A stretch of 9,096 nucleotides of DNA, taken from JALHRI01 sp044351685 (GTDB lineage: Bacteria > Pseudomonadota > Alphaproteobacteria > Rickettsiales > UBA3002). The notes below the pieces were generated by a model. The model saw only the letters and a list, made by a program, of their open reading frames with translations. It made no database searches and had not been told where the DNA came from. Position 1 is the first letter of the stretch, and each line of letters starts with the position of its first letter. Positions 1-6,040 of the stretch are shown here, in pieces. The stretch lies in contig JBILFK010000053.1 in assembly GCA_044351685.1 (NCBI GenBank), forward strand, positions 1 through 9,096, in the 5' to 3' direction. The translations under genes were made by a program, and so were the position numbers.

Positions 1-128
1 AAGGTGCAAAGGGTTTGAAGAGCATTGAGATAATAAACGGCTTAGAGGAGGGCGACCTTGTAGTAGTTCAATCAACCACCACATTAAAATCAGGTGCATC
101 AGTTCGCACGCATTTTTCGCAGCCTTAG
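1..128 (+). CDS. HlyD/MacA-type periplasmic adaptor subunit, C-terminal fragment
   Basis: Partial gene entering from the left edge. The frame starting at base 3 gives 41 residues and ends in TAG at 126-128. The residues include IINGLEEGDLVVV followed by LKSGASVR, the pattern seen at the end of membrane-fusion/adaptor proteins of tripartite efflux systems (a 'GL.eGd.VVv' barrel strand, then a short tail). Such proteins sit in the periplasm, anchored in the inner membrane, and link an inner-membrane transporter to an outer-membrane channel. The stop lies 3 nt before the permease ATG, so it is the upstream gene of the same operon. Only the tail is visible, so the subfamily (MacA-like, DevB-like or other) cannot be decided; the family call rests on the short motif plus the ABC genes that follow. 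Confidence 0.7.
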   Translation, partial: GAKGLKSIEIINGLEEGDLVVVQSTTTLKSGASVRTHFSQP

Positions 129-131
129 GCT

Positions 132-1373
132 ATGCGCTTGCTCATCCATATCGCTACTAAGCATTTACTCGCACGCAAGCGGCAAAGCATGGTTTCGGTG
201 ATGGGTATTGTGCTAGGTGTGGCGTTTTTTCTGGCCATTTCTTCGCTGATGCAAGGCTCTGAAAAAGACTTTATCCAGCGCCTTATTGATAACGCACCGC
301 ATATCACCATCAGTGATGAGTTCCGCAGTTCGCGATTACAACCCGTAAACACGCTTTATGGCAACGACGCAGTGGAAATTCGGCATGTAAAGCCGCTTAC
401 TGAAACGCGCGGTATTCGTAATTATAAGCAGATATTAGATGAATTGAAGGCGACCGAAGGCGTGTCTGCATCTGCCGTGCTCGCTGGGCAAGCACTGGTG
501 AATTTTGCAGGAAAAGATTTTGCAATCACGCTAAATGGAATGATCCCTAGCGAAGTGATGAGCGTCACCACCATCGAAAAATACATGATCGCAGGCAGCA
601 TCAATGACCTTATCGCCAATGCGGATGGCATTATCATCGGCTCAGCACTGGCGAGCAAATTATCCCTCTCGCTAAACGATAATATCACCGTGGCGGCCAC
701 CACCGGTCAGGTGCGTATTTTCAAGATTCAGGGGATTTTTCGCACAGGCCGCGTCAGTTACGATGAAACGCAGGCATTCGCCAGTATCAAGCGGGTACAG
801 GCATTGCTAAACCGCTCTAACCGCGCCAACACTATTATTGTAAAGCTGGTCGATTATGCATCAGCGCGCGAGCTTTCGACCCAGATTGAACAACGTATCG
901 GCTACAAATCCGTATCGTGGCAAGAGTCATCGGAAGATATTATCAGCGCGCTCGCGATCCGGAATATCATTATGTATGCAGTGGTAAGCGCGGTGCTGGT
1001 GGTAGCAGGCTTTGGTATTTACAATGTTATTTCCACGGTGGTGATGGAAAAACAGCGCGATATCGCCATTCTGAAATCCATGGGGTTTCATATCAAAGAT
1101 ATCCGCACTATTTTCCTCACGCAAGGTGTGGTGCTGGGTGTGGTCGGATGTGTGCTTGGCTTACCGCTTGGTATGGCGTTTATGGTAGCACTCGCGCAAA
1201 TTCACTTCAAACCACCCGGTGGCACAGAAATTATCCAGATGCCGATCGATTGGAGCCTTCCACAATTTCTCATTGCCGCAACCTTCGCGCTGGCCGCTGC
1301 CATCCTTGCCGCGTTACTGCCCGCCTATAAGGCCGCATCGGTGCAGCCTGTCGATATATTGCGGGGGTCGTGA
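132..1373 (+). CDS. ABC transporter permease, MacB/LolC/FtsX superfamily
   Basis: A 413-aa inner-membrane permease. Seen: a first membrane helix at about residues 20-40, a large extracytoplasmic domain at about 42-275, then three helices at about 279-304, 327-355 and 377-398. This is the one-plus-three topology of the MacB_PCD/FtsX fold. The cytoplasmic segment EKQRDIAILKSMGF (306-319) is the usual coupling region, and the tail PAYKAASVQPVDILRG matches the conserved end of LolC/LolE/MacB-like permeases. Known for the family: these permeases are mechanotransducers that drive export, or lipoprotein extraction, from the periplasmic side instead of moving solute through the membrane. The ATG at 132 follows the adaptor stop after 3 nt with only a weak TTAGG Shine-Dalgarno, so translation is probably coupled. 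The ATPase is not fused, unlike MacB. The substrate cannot be read from sequence; it resembles LolC/E in its ATPase partner but travels with an adaptor, so export is more likely than lipoprotein sorting. Confidence 0.9.
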   Translation: MRLLIHIATKHLLARKRQSMVSVMGIVLGVAFFLAISSLMQGSEKDFIQRLIDNAPHITISDEFRSSRLQPVNTLYGNDAVEIRHVKPLTETRGIRNYKQILDELKATEGVSASAVLAGQALVNFAGKDFAITLNGMIPSEVMSVTTIEKYMIAGSINDLIANADGIIIGSALASKLSLSLNDNITVAATTGQVRIFKIQGIFRTGRVSYDETQAFASIKRVQALLNRSNRANTIIVKLVDYASARELSTQIEQRIGYKSVSWQESSEDIISALAIRNIIMYAVVSAVLVVAGFGIYNVISTVVMEKQRDIAILKSMGFHIKDIRTIFLTQGVVLGVVGCVLGLPLGMAFMVALAQIHFKPPGGTEIIQMPIDWSLPQFLIAATFALAAAILAALLPAYKAASVQPVDILRGS

Positions 1374-2056
1374 TGGCTGAAGAAATCGTGGTGCAAACAG
1401 AAAGCATTTCTCGCATTTTATCAGGTGAAGTGCCGGTAACGCTGGTGAAAAATGCAAGCATTGCCATCAAGCGTGGCGAATTTGTGGCAATCACTGGCCC
1501 TTCGGGTTCGGGCAAATCGTCGCTGCTCTATATCCTCGGCCTGCTCGATCAACCGACCAGCGGAAAAATGCTGCTCAACGGCCAAGACACCACCCACATG
1601 AACGATGACCAGCTGGCCGATTTACGCCTTTTAGAACTTGGCTTTGTGTTCCAATTTCACTTTTTATTGCCTGAATTTTCGGCACTAGAAAATGTAATGT
1701 TACCGATGCAGAAACCAGCGAAGCTGCCCCCTGCTGATATTAAAAATCGTGCACAGTCATTGCTTGAAAGCCTCGATCTGGGCGATCAAACCCACAAATT
1801 ACCCAAGCAGCTCTCCGGCGGCCAGAGCCAGCGTGTAGCCATTGCTCGCGCCATGGCGAATGAACCGCTGCTGATGCTGGCCGATGAACCCACGGGAAAT
1901 CTAGATACAAAATCCAGCCTGAATGTGCAGACGATTTTGCTCGATCAAGCGCATGAACATAACCGCACGGTGATTGTAGTTTCGCACGATATGGAATTCG
2001 CCAAACGCGCCGACCGCGTGATCACCATTGTCGATGGCGAAATTGTGAAGACTTAG
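1373..2056 (+). CDS. ABC transporter ATP-binding protein, LolD/MacB-like
   Basis: A 227-aa cytoplasmic ATPase that powers the preceding permease. With ATG 1373 as residue 1: Walker A GPSGSGKSS at 42-50, Q-loop Gln at 94, ABC signature LSGGQ at 147-151, Walker B LLMLADEP at 166-173 with D-loop GNLD just after, and switch His at 205 in VVSHD. All catalytic elements are intact and the length is normal. The stretch after the Q-loop, FQFHFLLPEFSALENVMLP, is strongly LolD-like (LolD has QFHHLLPEFTALENV). The ATG overlaps the permease stop by one base (TGATG), implying translational coupling; an in-frame GTG at 1370 is possible but less likely. The adaptor upstream argues for an export complex and not the classic LolCDE lipoprotein sorter, although both use this ATPase type. 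No lolD symbol is given because the complex is not a canonical LolCDE. Confidence 0.92.
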   Translation: MAEEIVVQTESISRILSGEVPVTLVKNASIAIKRGEFVAITGPSGSGKSSLLYILGLLDQPTSGKMLLNGQDTTHMNDDQLADLRLLELGFVFQFHFLLPEFSALENVMLPMQKPAKLPPADIKNRAQSLLESLDLGDQTHKLPKQLSGGQSQRVAIARAMANEPLLMLADEPTGNLDTKSSLNVQTILLDQAHEHNRTVIVVSHDMEFAKRADRVITIVDGEIVKT

Positions 2057-2071
2057 CGCTATGTTGCGCTA
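2054..2071. terminator. Inverted repeat between convergent operons, possible bidirectional terminator
   Basis: TAGCGC (2054-2059) and GCGCTA (2066-2071) are perfect inverted repeats around a 6-nt loop. The left arm contains the TAG stop of the ABC ATPase, and the stop of the opposing oxidoreductase (2059-2061) lies in the arm/loop. There is no clear T-tract on either side, so a Rho-independent terminator is weakly supported. Its position at the exact meeting point of two convergent operons is the main argument. Confidence 0.35.
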
Positions 2072-2649
2072 TTGCCTAGTTGATGCACTGCATCGATATA
2101 GTGGCTATAACGTTCCGATGCTTCGGCAGAGTGTTCGGCAACAGAACCGCACACAGTGATACCGGTAACATCCATACCACAAAGCTTGAAAAGTGTGCGC
2201 AGCGCCTTGCTGCTAGGTTGGCCGGAAAACCATCGATAGATAAATTTTGGCATGCCGCACGTAATAATAACATGAATGCTTTTCCCTTTGAATACGGGCA
2301 AGGCAACCGGCCACTTGCCTTTATACTCAAATGCAAATCCACGCGTGAAGGTGCGTTCGAGAAATCCTTTCACCAATGCAGGTGGCAAGCCAAGCCAGAT
2401 TGGGAACACCAGCACCCAATGCGCTGCATTCAACATTGCGGCGTGCATCATCAGCAAATCTGCCTCCAGTGGCTGATCATGGCTGTAGCCTTCATGCAAA
2501 ATCGGATCAAACTTAAGCGAAGAAAGCGCCACCGATGTTACCTGATGCCCCGCTTCGGTTGCACCATTGGCATAGGCATCTGCAAGCGAAGCACAGAGCG
2601 TTTTGCGCTCACGGGCGGGGTTGCCGTTCATCACCAAAATATGCTTCAT
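2059..2649 (-). CDS. NAD(P)H:quinone oxidoreductase, flavodoxin-2 fold
   Basis: A 196-aa soluble protein of the MdaB/KefF/NQO1-like flavodoxin-2 family. Family role: FMN- or FAD-dependent two-electron reduction of quinones or related electrophiles with NAD(P)H, protecting against redox stress. Seen: N-terminal strand and flavin phosphate loop ILVMNGNPARE (4-14), the family motif HWVLVFPIWLGLPPALVKGFLER (positions 77-99, key residues FPIW and PxxxKGF), then FTRGFAFEY (101-109), and a later glycine-rich VIITCGMP (127-134). The start is the ATG at 2649 because the protein begins exactly where family members do; upstream in-frame codons would add a basic, unrelated extension overlapping the preceding gene. 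There is no clear Shine-Dalgarno, and the start is 7 nt after the stop of the glycine-zipper gene, so coupling is likely. The stop lies 2 nt from the converging ABC operon. The precise substrate is unknown. Confidence 0.85.
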   Translation of the reverse strand: MKHILVMNGNPARERKTLCASLADAYANGATEAGHQVTSVALSSLKFDPILHEGYSHDQPLEADLLMMHAAMLNAAHWVLVFPIWLGLPPALVKGFLERTFTRGFAFEYKGKWPVALPVFKGKSIHVIITCGMPKFIYRWFSGQPSSKALRTLFKLCGMDVTGITVCGSVAEHSAEASERYSHYIDAVHQLGNSAT

Positions 2650-2650
2650 A

Positions 2651-2664
2651 CGGTGATCACACCG
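2651..2664. repeat. Small hairpin over the glycine-zipper stop and oxidoreductase ribosome-binding region
   Basis: CGGTG-ATCA-CACCG forms a perfect 5-bp stem with a 4-nt loop. It includes the stop codon of the upstream gene (2657-2659) and fills the space where the oxidoreductase Shine-Dalgarno should be. Ribosomes finishing the first gene would melt it, so it could enforce translational coupling. It is short enough to be chance. Confidence 0.3.
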
Positions 2665-2905
2665 CTTTCCTAGCATGCGTGCGCGCGTGGCTGCCCATTC
2701 CCTCGGTAACGGTAAATCCGGTGAGTGCCCCCACAATGCCGCCGATCGCTGCGCCAATCAGCAATCCTGGGGTTTGTGTTACCGCGCCCAGCGCTGCACC
2801 CATTGCTACCCCCACCGATGCCACCGAGGCAATGGCCCCAATCGCACCATTATCATAGGGTTTGTTGGTGTGGTTTTCGGTGATTGCTTCTTGCGTATTC
2901 AGCAT
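2657..2905 (-). CDS. Small glycine-zipper membrane protein
   Basis: An 82-aa protein with a short polar N-terminus (1-19), a long glycine/alanine-rich hydrophobic stretch at about 20-66, and a basic His/Arg tail. Seen: repeated GxxxG spacing, as in GAIGAIASVASVG (20-32), AMGAALGAV, and GAAIGGIVGALTG (51-63), which is the glycine-zipper pattern of helices packing together in a membrane. Two helices separated by TQTPG (44-47 region) are likely. No signal peptide or lipobox is visible. The start is the ATG at 2905 because AGGAG lies 5 nt upstream; an in-frame GTG two codons earlier would sit directly on that Shine-Dalgarno. It is the first gene of a two-gene operon with the oxidoreductase. Related small glycine-zipper proteins are often linked to envelope or stress functions, but no specific role can be assigned. 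Confidence 0.75.
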   Translation of the reverse strand: MLNTQEAITENHTNKPYDNGAIGAIASVASVGVAMGAALGAVTQTPGLLIGAAIGGIVGALTGFTVTEGMGSHARTHARKAV

Positions 2906-2919
2906 AAACACTCCTGATA

Positions 2920-2936
2920 TGAGGCTTAGCGCCTCA
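2920..2936. promoter_or_regulatory. Stem-loop in the leader of the glycine-zipper gene
   Basis: TGAGGC (2920-2925) and GCCTCA (2931-2936) form a perfect 6-bp stem with a 5-nt loop. On the minus strand it ends a few bases before the AGGAG Shine-Dalgarno of the 82-aa gene. It could be a leader hairpin or an operator; it could also close the transcript arriving from the gene at 2989-3525, though no T-tract follows. Confidence 0.3.
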
Positions 2937-2988
2937 GTTTCACGGTGCGTTATCTCGCGTAAGGATTCGATGTGGAAGTAGGGGCGCT

Positions 2989-3525
2989 CTACACTTGATT
3001 TATTTCTACCACGTAATCCTTACTCTTTTTAGAATAATTGAATCTCATTGAGTGAGGGTAATCATTTCCTGCAATTCTTAGAATTCTTACGATTTCAATA
3101 ATAGGAATTCGGTATATAAATTTTTTCCTTTCAAAGTCTGAACAGGTATAAATACCACCCCAATTTCTATCATCTTCACGATAAGCAAATAATGCTCCTC
3201 CATGAATAAATTGATTGCATACAAATATTACATCTTTGCTGATTTTTTCTTCTGATTCGAGTTTATATAGTCTCTCGATAGAATGAAAATTCATATTATT
3301 CACACGGCCAATGCAGGGGCTTCTATAGATCATCAATTTATGATCCAATGTTTTTTGAGTGAACTTGTGGCATTCAACTAATTTCCTGATCATGAAAAAA
3401 GACAATACGACATCTTTCTCAAAACTTGCTTGCTTCTTCTCGCTCAAGCGCGAAGGGTTTTTCATCGGGCTAAATTTCTTGGCGTAGTCCAATAGATCGT
3501 TTTTCCAGTAAAAAGACTCAATCAA
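2989..3525 (-). CDS. Hypothetical protein, AT-rich, TTG start
   Basis: A 178-aa, probably cytoplasmic protein that I do not recognise by name. It has no signal peptide or membrane segment; it is rich in Lys, Glu, Phe and Tyr. Visible landmarks: FYWKNDLLDYAKKF near the N-terminus, SFFMIRKLVECHKF at about 43-56, VCNQFIHGGALF at about 102-113, and a basic C-terminal half ending KKSKDYVVEINQV. The regular Trp/Tyr/His landmarks suggest a real conserved family of unknown function. The start is TTG at 3525, chosen because AGGAG lies 8 nt upstream; the next Met would cost about 20 residues and has no comparable site. Base composition is much more AT-rich than the genes on both sides (by eye, near one third GC), with many AAA, ATT and AAT codons. 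It stands alone with its own leader, so horizontal acquisition is likely. Its product could act in defence or regulation, but nothing in the sequence shows this. Confidence 0.75.
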   Translation of the reverse strand: MIESFYWKNDLLDYAKKFSPMKNPSRLSEKKQASFEKDVVLSFFMIRKLVECHKFTQKTLDHKLMIYRSPCIGRVNNMNFHSIERLYKLESEEKISKDVIFVCNQFIHGGALFAYREDDRNWGGIYTCSDFERKKFIYRIPIIEIVRILRIAGNDYPHSMRFNYSKKSKDYVVEINQV

Positions 3526-3533
3526 ACTTTTAT

Positions 3534-3538
3534 CTCCT
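3534..3538 (-). promoter_or_regulatory. Strong Shine-Dalgarno deciding a TTG start
   Basis: AGGAG on the minus strand, followed by an 8-nt A-rich spacer, then TTG. It is the best ribosome-binding site near this gene and supports the unusual start codon. Confidence 0.65.
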
Positions 3539-3560
3539 GTGTCTAATTTTTCTACAGTAA

Positions 3561-3580
3561 CTGGAAATCTGTCTTTTCAG
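3561..3580. repeat. Imperfect direct repeat, copy 1 (CTGGAAA...TTTTCAG)
   Basis: This 20-nt copy matches the copy at 3637-3657 at roughly 18 of 21 aligned positions, with one indel. Each copy is also partly palindromic: CTG(G)AAA at one end and TTTTCAG at the other. It lies 36 nt upstream of the TTG start of the AT-rich gene, where an operator or promoter would be expected. Confidence 0.45.
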
Positions 3581-3609
3581 CAAGTTTTACCCAATATCCA
3601 TCTCCACCT

Positions 3610-3621
3610 TTTCCACGGAAA
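3610..3621. repeat. Palindrome TTTCC-AC-GGAAA between the two repeats
   Basis: A perfect 5-bp inverted repeat with a 2-nt spacer. It uses the same TTTCC/GGAAA half-site found in the flanking direct repeats, so the 3561-3657 region holds several copies of one half-site. Confidence 0.4.
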
Positions 3622-3636
3622 CGCTATTAATATTCG

Positions 3637-3657
3637 CTGGAAAATTTGCCTTTTCAG
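3637..3657. repeat. Imperfect direct repeat, copy 2 (CTGGAAA...TTTTCAG)
   Basis: A 21-nt partner of the copy at 3561-3580, offset by 76 nt. On the minus strand it begins 7 nt after the b561 gene end, so it could act as a weak bulged hairpin after the operon as well as part of the regulatory region of the AT-rich gene. No T-run typical of an intrinsic terminator follows. Confidence 0.4.
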
Positions 3658-3663
3658 TGGGGA

Positions 3664-4191
3664 TTATTTCTTAGGCACAAATAGCATGAACTTGGCCAGC
3701 GGGAATTTGAACAGCACGATATAGGTCACATGCATCCCCACAAACAGCAGCAACAAATTGGCGAATAGCTCATGTGATTCGCTAAGGAATCCTTCTTCTT
3801 TCTCGCGCCCACCATCGCGACTATCATCATCCGCATGGGCAGCCGAAATCATCTGGGCATTGGCAAGGCCAATGGATTTTCCCTTATCCAGCGCAATGCC
3901 GGTTCCTGTCACAGCCAGCAGACTCAGCGCGATGCCTAACATTAAAGTCTTGCTGATGGCGGGATGGGTGAACATGCTGTTAGCCTGCAACCCTTCAAAT
4001 GATGGATAAAAGCGCATCAGTCCCACTTGACGTTCGCCACTAAGCGCCCAGAGAAGGCGCAAGGCAATCACGATAGCAACACCATAACCCAGCCATGCGT
4101 GCACAATTCCTAGATCGCCCATTAGATACGCCAATATAGCCAGTGTAGCGAGAGTGGCGTGATACACGCGAATACGTTGCATTATGTTCAT
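3664..4191 (-). CDS. Cytochrome b561-type membrane protein (Ni_hydr_CYTB-like)
   Basis: A 175-aa integral membrane protein with four predicted helices (about 12-28, 31-50, 81-101, 141-163). Known for the family: two b-type haems held by histidines carry electrons between the quinone pool and a partner. Seen: candidate haem ligands His11 (RVYHATLA), His31 (HAWLGYG...RLLW, the classic second-helix pattern), His140 (SESHELFANLLL) and His154 (GMHVTYIVLFK). A charged loop (about 119-138, HADDDSRDGGREKEEG) separates helices 3 and 4. The ATG at 4191 is preferred because the family N-terminus (short polar stretch, then RVYHA) fits; a start at 4215 would overlap the ATPase by 20 nt. It begins 4 nt after the ATPase stop, with AAGGCGGG as a possible Shine-Dalgarno. 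It is the last gene of the phaC-ATPase-cytochrome unit. The partner protein is unknown; hydrogenase genes are absent here. Confidence 0.85.
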   Translation of the reverse strand: MNIMQRIRVYHATLATLAILAYLMGDLGIVHAWLGYGVAIVIALRLLWALSGERQVGLMRFYPSFEGLQANSMFTHPAISKTLMLGIALSLLAVTGTGIALDKGKSIGLANAQMISAAHADDDSRDGGREKEEGFLSESHELFANLLLLFVGMHVTYIVLFKFPLAKFMLFVPKK

Positions 4192-4195
4192 AGAG

Positions 4196-6040
4196 TTATC
4201 CCGCCTTCTGATCATTCAGATCAATTTTAATGCTGTTCCCTAACGTCAGTCGCAGTGCGTTAGCAATGGCAAGAACGTCGATAAACTCCTGTAATAGTGC
4301 CGCTTGCACGGGGGAAATGTAACCCGCCGCCGCAAAGCCCATACCAACAATCGAAAACACCATGCCGCCAATAGCGCTTTGTAGCGCGATGCTGCGCAGG
4401 CGTGCGCTGATATGGATAAGCTCATCGACTTTCACTAGCGAGTTTTCCATAATCACTGCGCCTGCGGCCTCGGCTGTTACGCTGCTATGCTGGCCAAAGG
4501 CAATGCCCACCGTGGCCGAAGCCAGTGCCGGTGCATCGTTAATGCCATCGCCCATAAATAGCGTCGGCGCTTTGGCCGTTTCGGCGCGCACAATCGCCAC
4601 TTTTTGTTCGGGGCTTTGCGAGGCGAGGGTTTCTTTGATGCCGAGCAACTTCGCCAGATACGTCACTTCCGATGCGCGATCACCCGAAACCAACATGATT
4701 TTATTGAACTGATGCGAAGGCGCTAAGTGACTGATGAAAGATTTGCCATCCGCACGCGGTGCATCGCGGAAGCGGAAGGTGGCGGCGTAGTGGCCGTCCA
4801 TCATAATAATACTCTCCAGCCCCGCAGCGTTTGGTGGCAATGGAATATTGGGCTGCAATTGCAGAAGTTTTTTACGGCTGGTAATGGTGATTTCATGCCC
4901 AGCCACCATGCCTGTTAGGCCTTGCCCGGGTTTTTCTGAAACGCTCTCGGCTTCCATTAGGCTAAGCTTGGCTTTTTTTGCGGCCTGCATCATCGCGCTT
5001 GCCAGCGGGTGTTTGGAATAGCGCTCTAGGCTTGCGGCGCGGCGCAATATTTCGTTTTGTGTTATGCCTTCAGCGGCGACGATTTCCATCAGTTCCGGCT
5101 TGCCGTAGGTGAGTGTGCCGGTTTTATCAAAAATCGCCGTGCGGCAGGTGGGCAAACGTTCGAGCACCGTTGGGTCTTTGATGATAATGCCCCGCCGTGC
5201 CGCCATCGAGATGGCGCCGATAATGGTAATAGGTATGGCAATAATGAGTGGGCATGGGGTGGCGATCACCAGCACCGCAAGCGCACGCAGCGCATCGCCC
5301 GTGGCCAGCCAAACCGCACCCGTAACAATAAGCGCGAAAATAGCAAACCACCCCCCAAGCTGATCGCCCAAGCGGCGCATGTTGGGGCGTTTTTGTTCGG
5401 CTTCCTGCATGACACCCATAATCTGCGCATAGCGCGAATCATGCGCGAGTTTTTCCGCACGAATGGTCAGCACCGATTCGCCGTTAATGGCACCTGAAAG
5501 CACCGCCACACCCGGGGCTTTGGATACTTGGTAAGGCTCACCCGTAAGATACGACTCATCCATCGTGCCGTGGCCAACGGTGACGATACCATCGACTGGC
5601 GCGGTTTCATGCGGATACACCAGAATTTCATCGCCAATCGCAATATCCGCTAGGGTGATCTCTTCCACGCCATCGCCATTTTTGCGGTGCGCGGAAGCGG
5701 GCATACGCTGCGATAATGCACGCAGAACAGCGGAAGCTTTACGCATCGCATACACTTCCAGCGCTTGCCCGCCCGCGAGCATGAGTACGATAAGTGCAGA
5801 TGCCAGATATTGCTCAAGCAACGCTGCGGCAACAAGTTCAATGGCGCCCAAAAAATCCGCCCCCACACTGCCACGGAACATTTTGATCGCCACCTGAATC
5901 ACCAGCGGAATGCCGCCAATAATAATGAGAGCAATGAGCGGAGTATCGCTAGAAAATACGAAATACATGGCGATAGCAATTAGTGATGCCATTGCAATCG
6001 CCAGCTGCCATTTAGAGAACACCTGCGAAACGGGTTTCAT
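4196..6040 (-). CDS. Heavy-metal-translocating P1B-type ATPase with TPCP motif
   Basis: A 614-aa inner-membrane pump that exports a metal ion using ATP. In order: N-terminal helices (about 11-30, 33-54, 62-97), actuator domain with TGEP at 166-169, helices at about 229-246 and 251-279 carrying the metal-site motif TPCP (261-264), phosphorylation site DKTGT with Asp305, the HP dipeptide of P1B pumps (344-345, SKHPLASAM), hinge GDGINDAP (497-504), and two final helices ending with QEFIDVLAIANALR (584-597). There is no N-terminal HMA domain, no CxxC and no C-terminal hemerythrin domain. TPCP (instead of CPC or SPC) points to the less-studied P1B-5-like group, for which nickel, iron or cobalt have been proposed; the metal here is not determined. 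Its ATG overlaps the phaC stop as ATGA, without its own clear Shine-Dalgarno, so it is translationally coupled to phaC. The cytochrome gene follows after 4 nt. Confidence 0.93.
   Translation of the reverse strand: MKPVSQVFSKWQLAIAMASLIAIAMYFVFSSDTPLIALIIIGGIPLVIQVAIKMFRGSVGADFLGAIELVAAALLEQYLASALIVLMLAGGQALEVYAMRKASAVLRALSQRMPASAHRKNGDGVEEITLADIAIGDEILVYPHETAPVDGIVTVGHGTMDESYLTGEPYQVSKAPGVAVLSGAINGESVLTIRAEKLAHDSRYAQIMGVMQEAEQKRPNMRRLGDQLGGWFAIFALIVTGAVWLATGDALRALAVLVIATPCPLIIAIPITIIGAISMAARRGIIIKDPTVLERLPTCRTAIFDKTGTLTYGKPELMEIVAAEGITQNEILRRAASLERYSKHPLASAMMQAAKKAKLSLMEAESVSEKPGQGLTGMVAGHEITITSRKKLLQLQPNIPLPPNAAGLESIIMMDGHYAATFRFRDAPRADGKSFISHLAPSHQFNKIMLVSGDRASEVTYLAKLLGIKETLASQSPEQKVAIVRAETAKAPTLFMGDGINDAPALASATVGIAFGQHSSVTAEAAGAVIMENSLVKVDELIHISARLRSIALQSAIGGMVFSIVGMGFAAAGYISPVQAALLQEFIDVLAIANALRLTLGNSIKIDLNDQKAG

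Noticed and set aside
2082..2094. Palindrome GATGCA-C-TGCATC
   Set aside because: It lies inside the oxidoreductase coding sequence (region encoding IDAVHQ) with no link to a promoter; likely coincidental.
2080..2673. 197-aa open frame on the + strand
   Set aside because: It is the complement of the oxidoreductase gene, which has clear family motifs; the + frame product shows no domain and a His/Cys/Arg-rich composition typical of an antisense frame.
2650..2757. N-terminal extension of the oxidoreductase from a TTG at 2757
   Set aside because: The extension overlaps the glycine-zipper gene and has no similarity to the family; MKHILVMNG is the normal start.
2906..3663. Insertion sequence or integrase-bounded element around the AT-rich gene
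   Set aside because: No transposase, integrase, tRNA end or flanking terminal repeats are visible; only composition and isolation suggest transfer.
3539..3724. 61-aa open frame on the + strand across the repeat region
   Set aside because: No Shine-Dalgarno, it runs into the opposite-strand cytochrome gene, and the sequence is better explained as leader and repeats.
5057..5497. 146-aa + strand frame inside the metal ATPase
   Set aside because: It is antisense to the phosphorylation and membrane region of a fully intact ATPase; Arg/His/Asn-rich with no domain.
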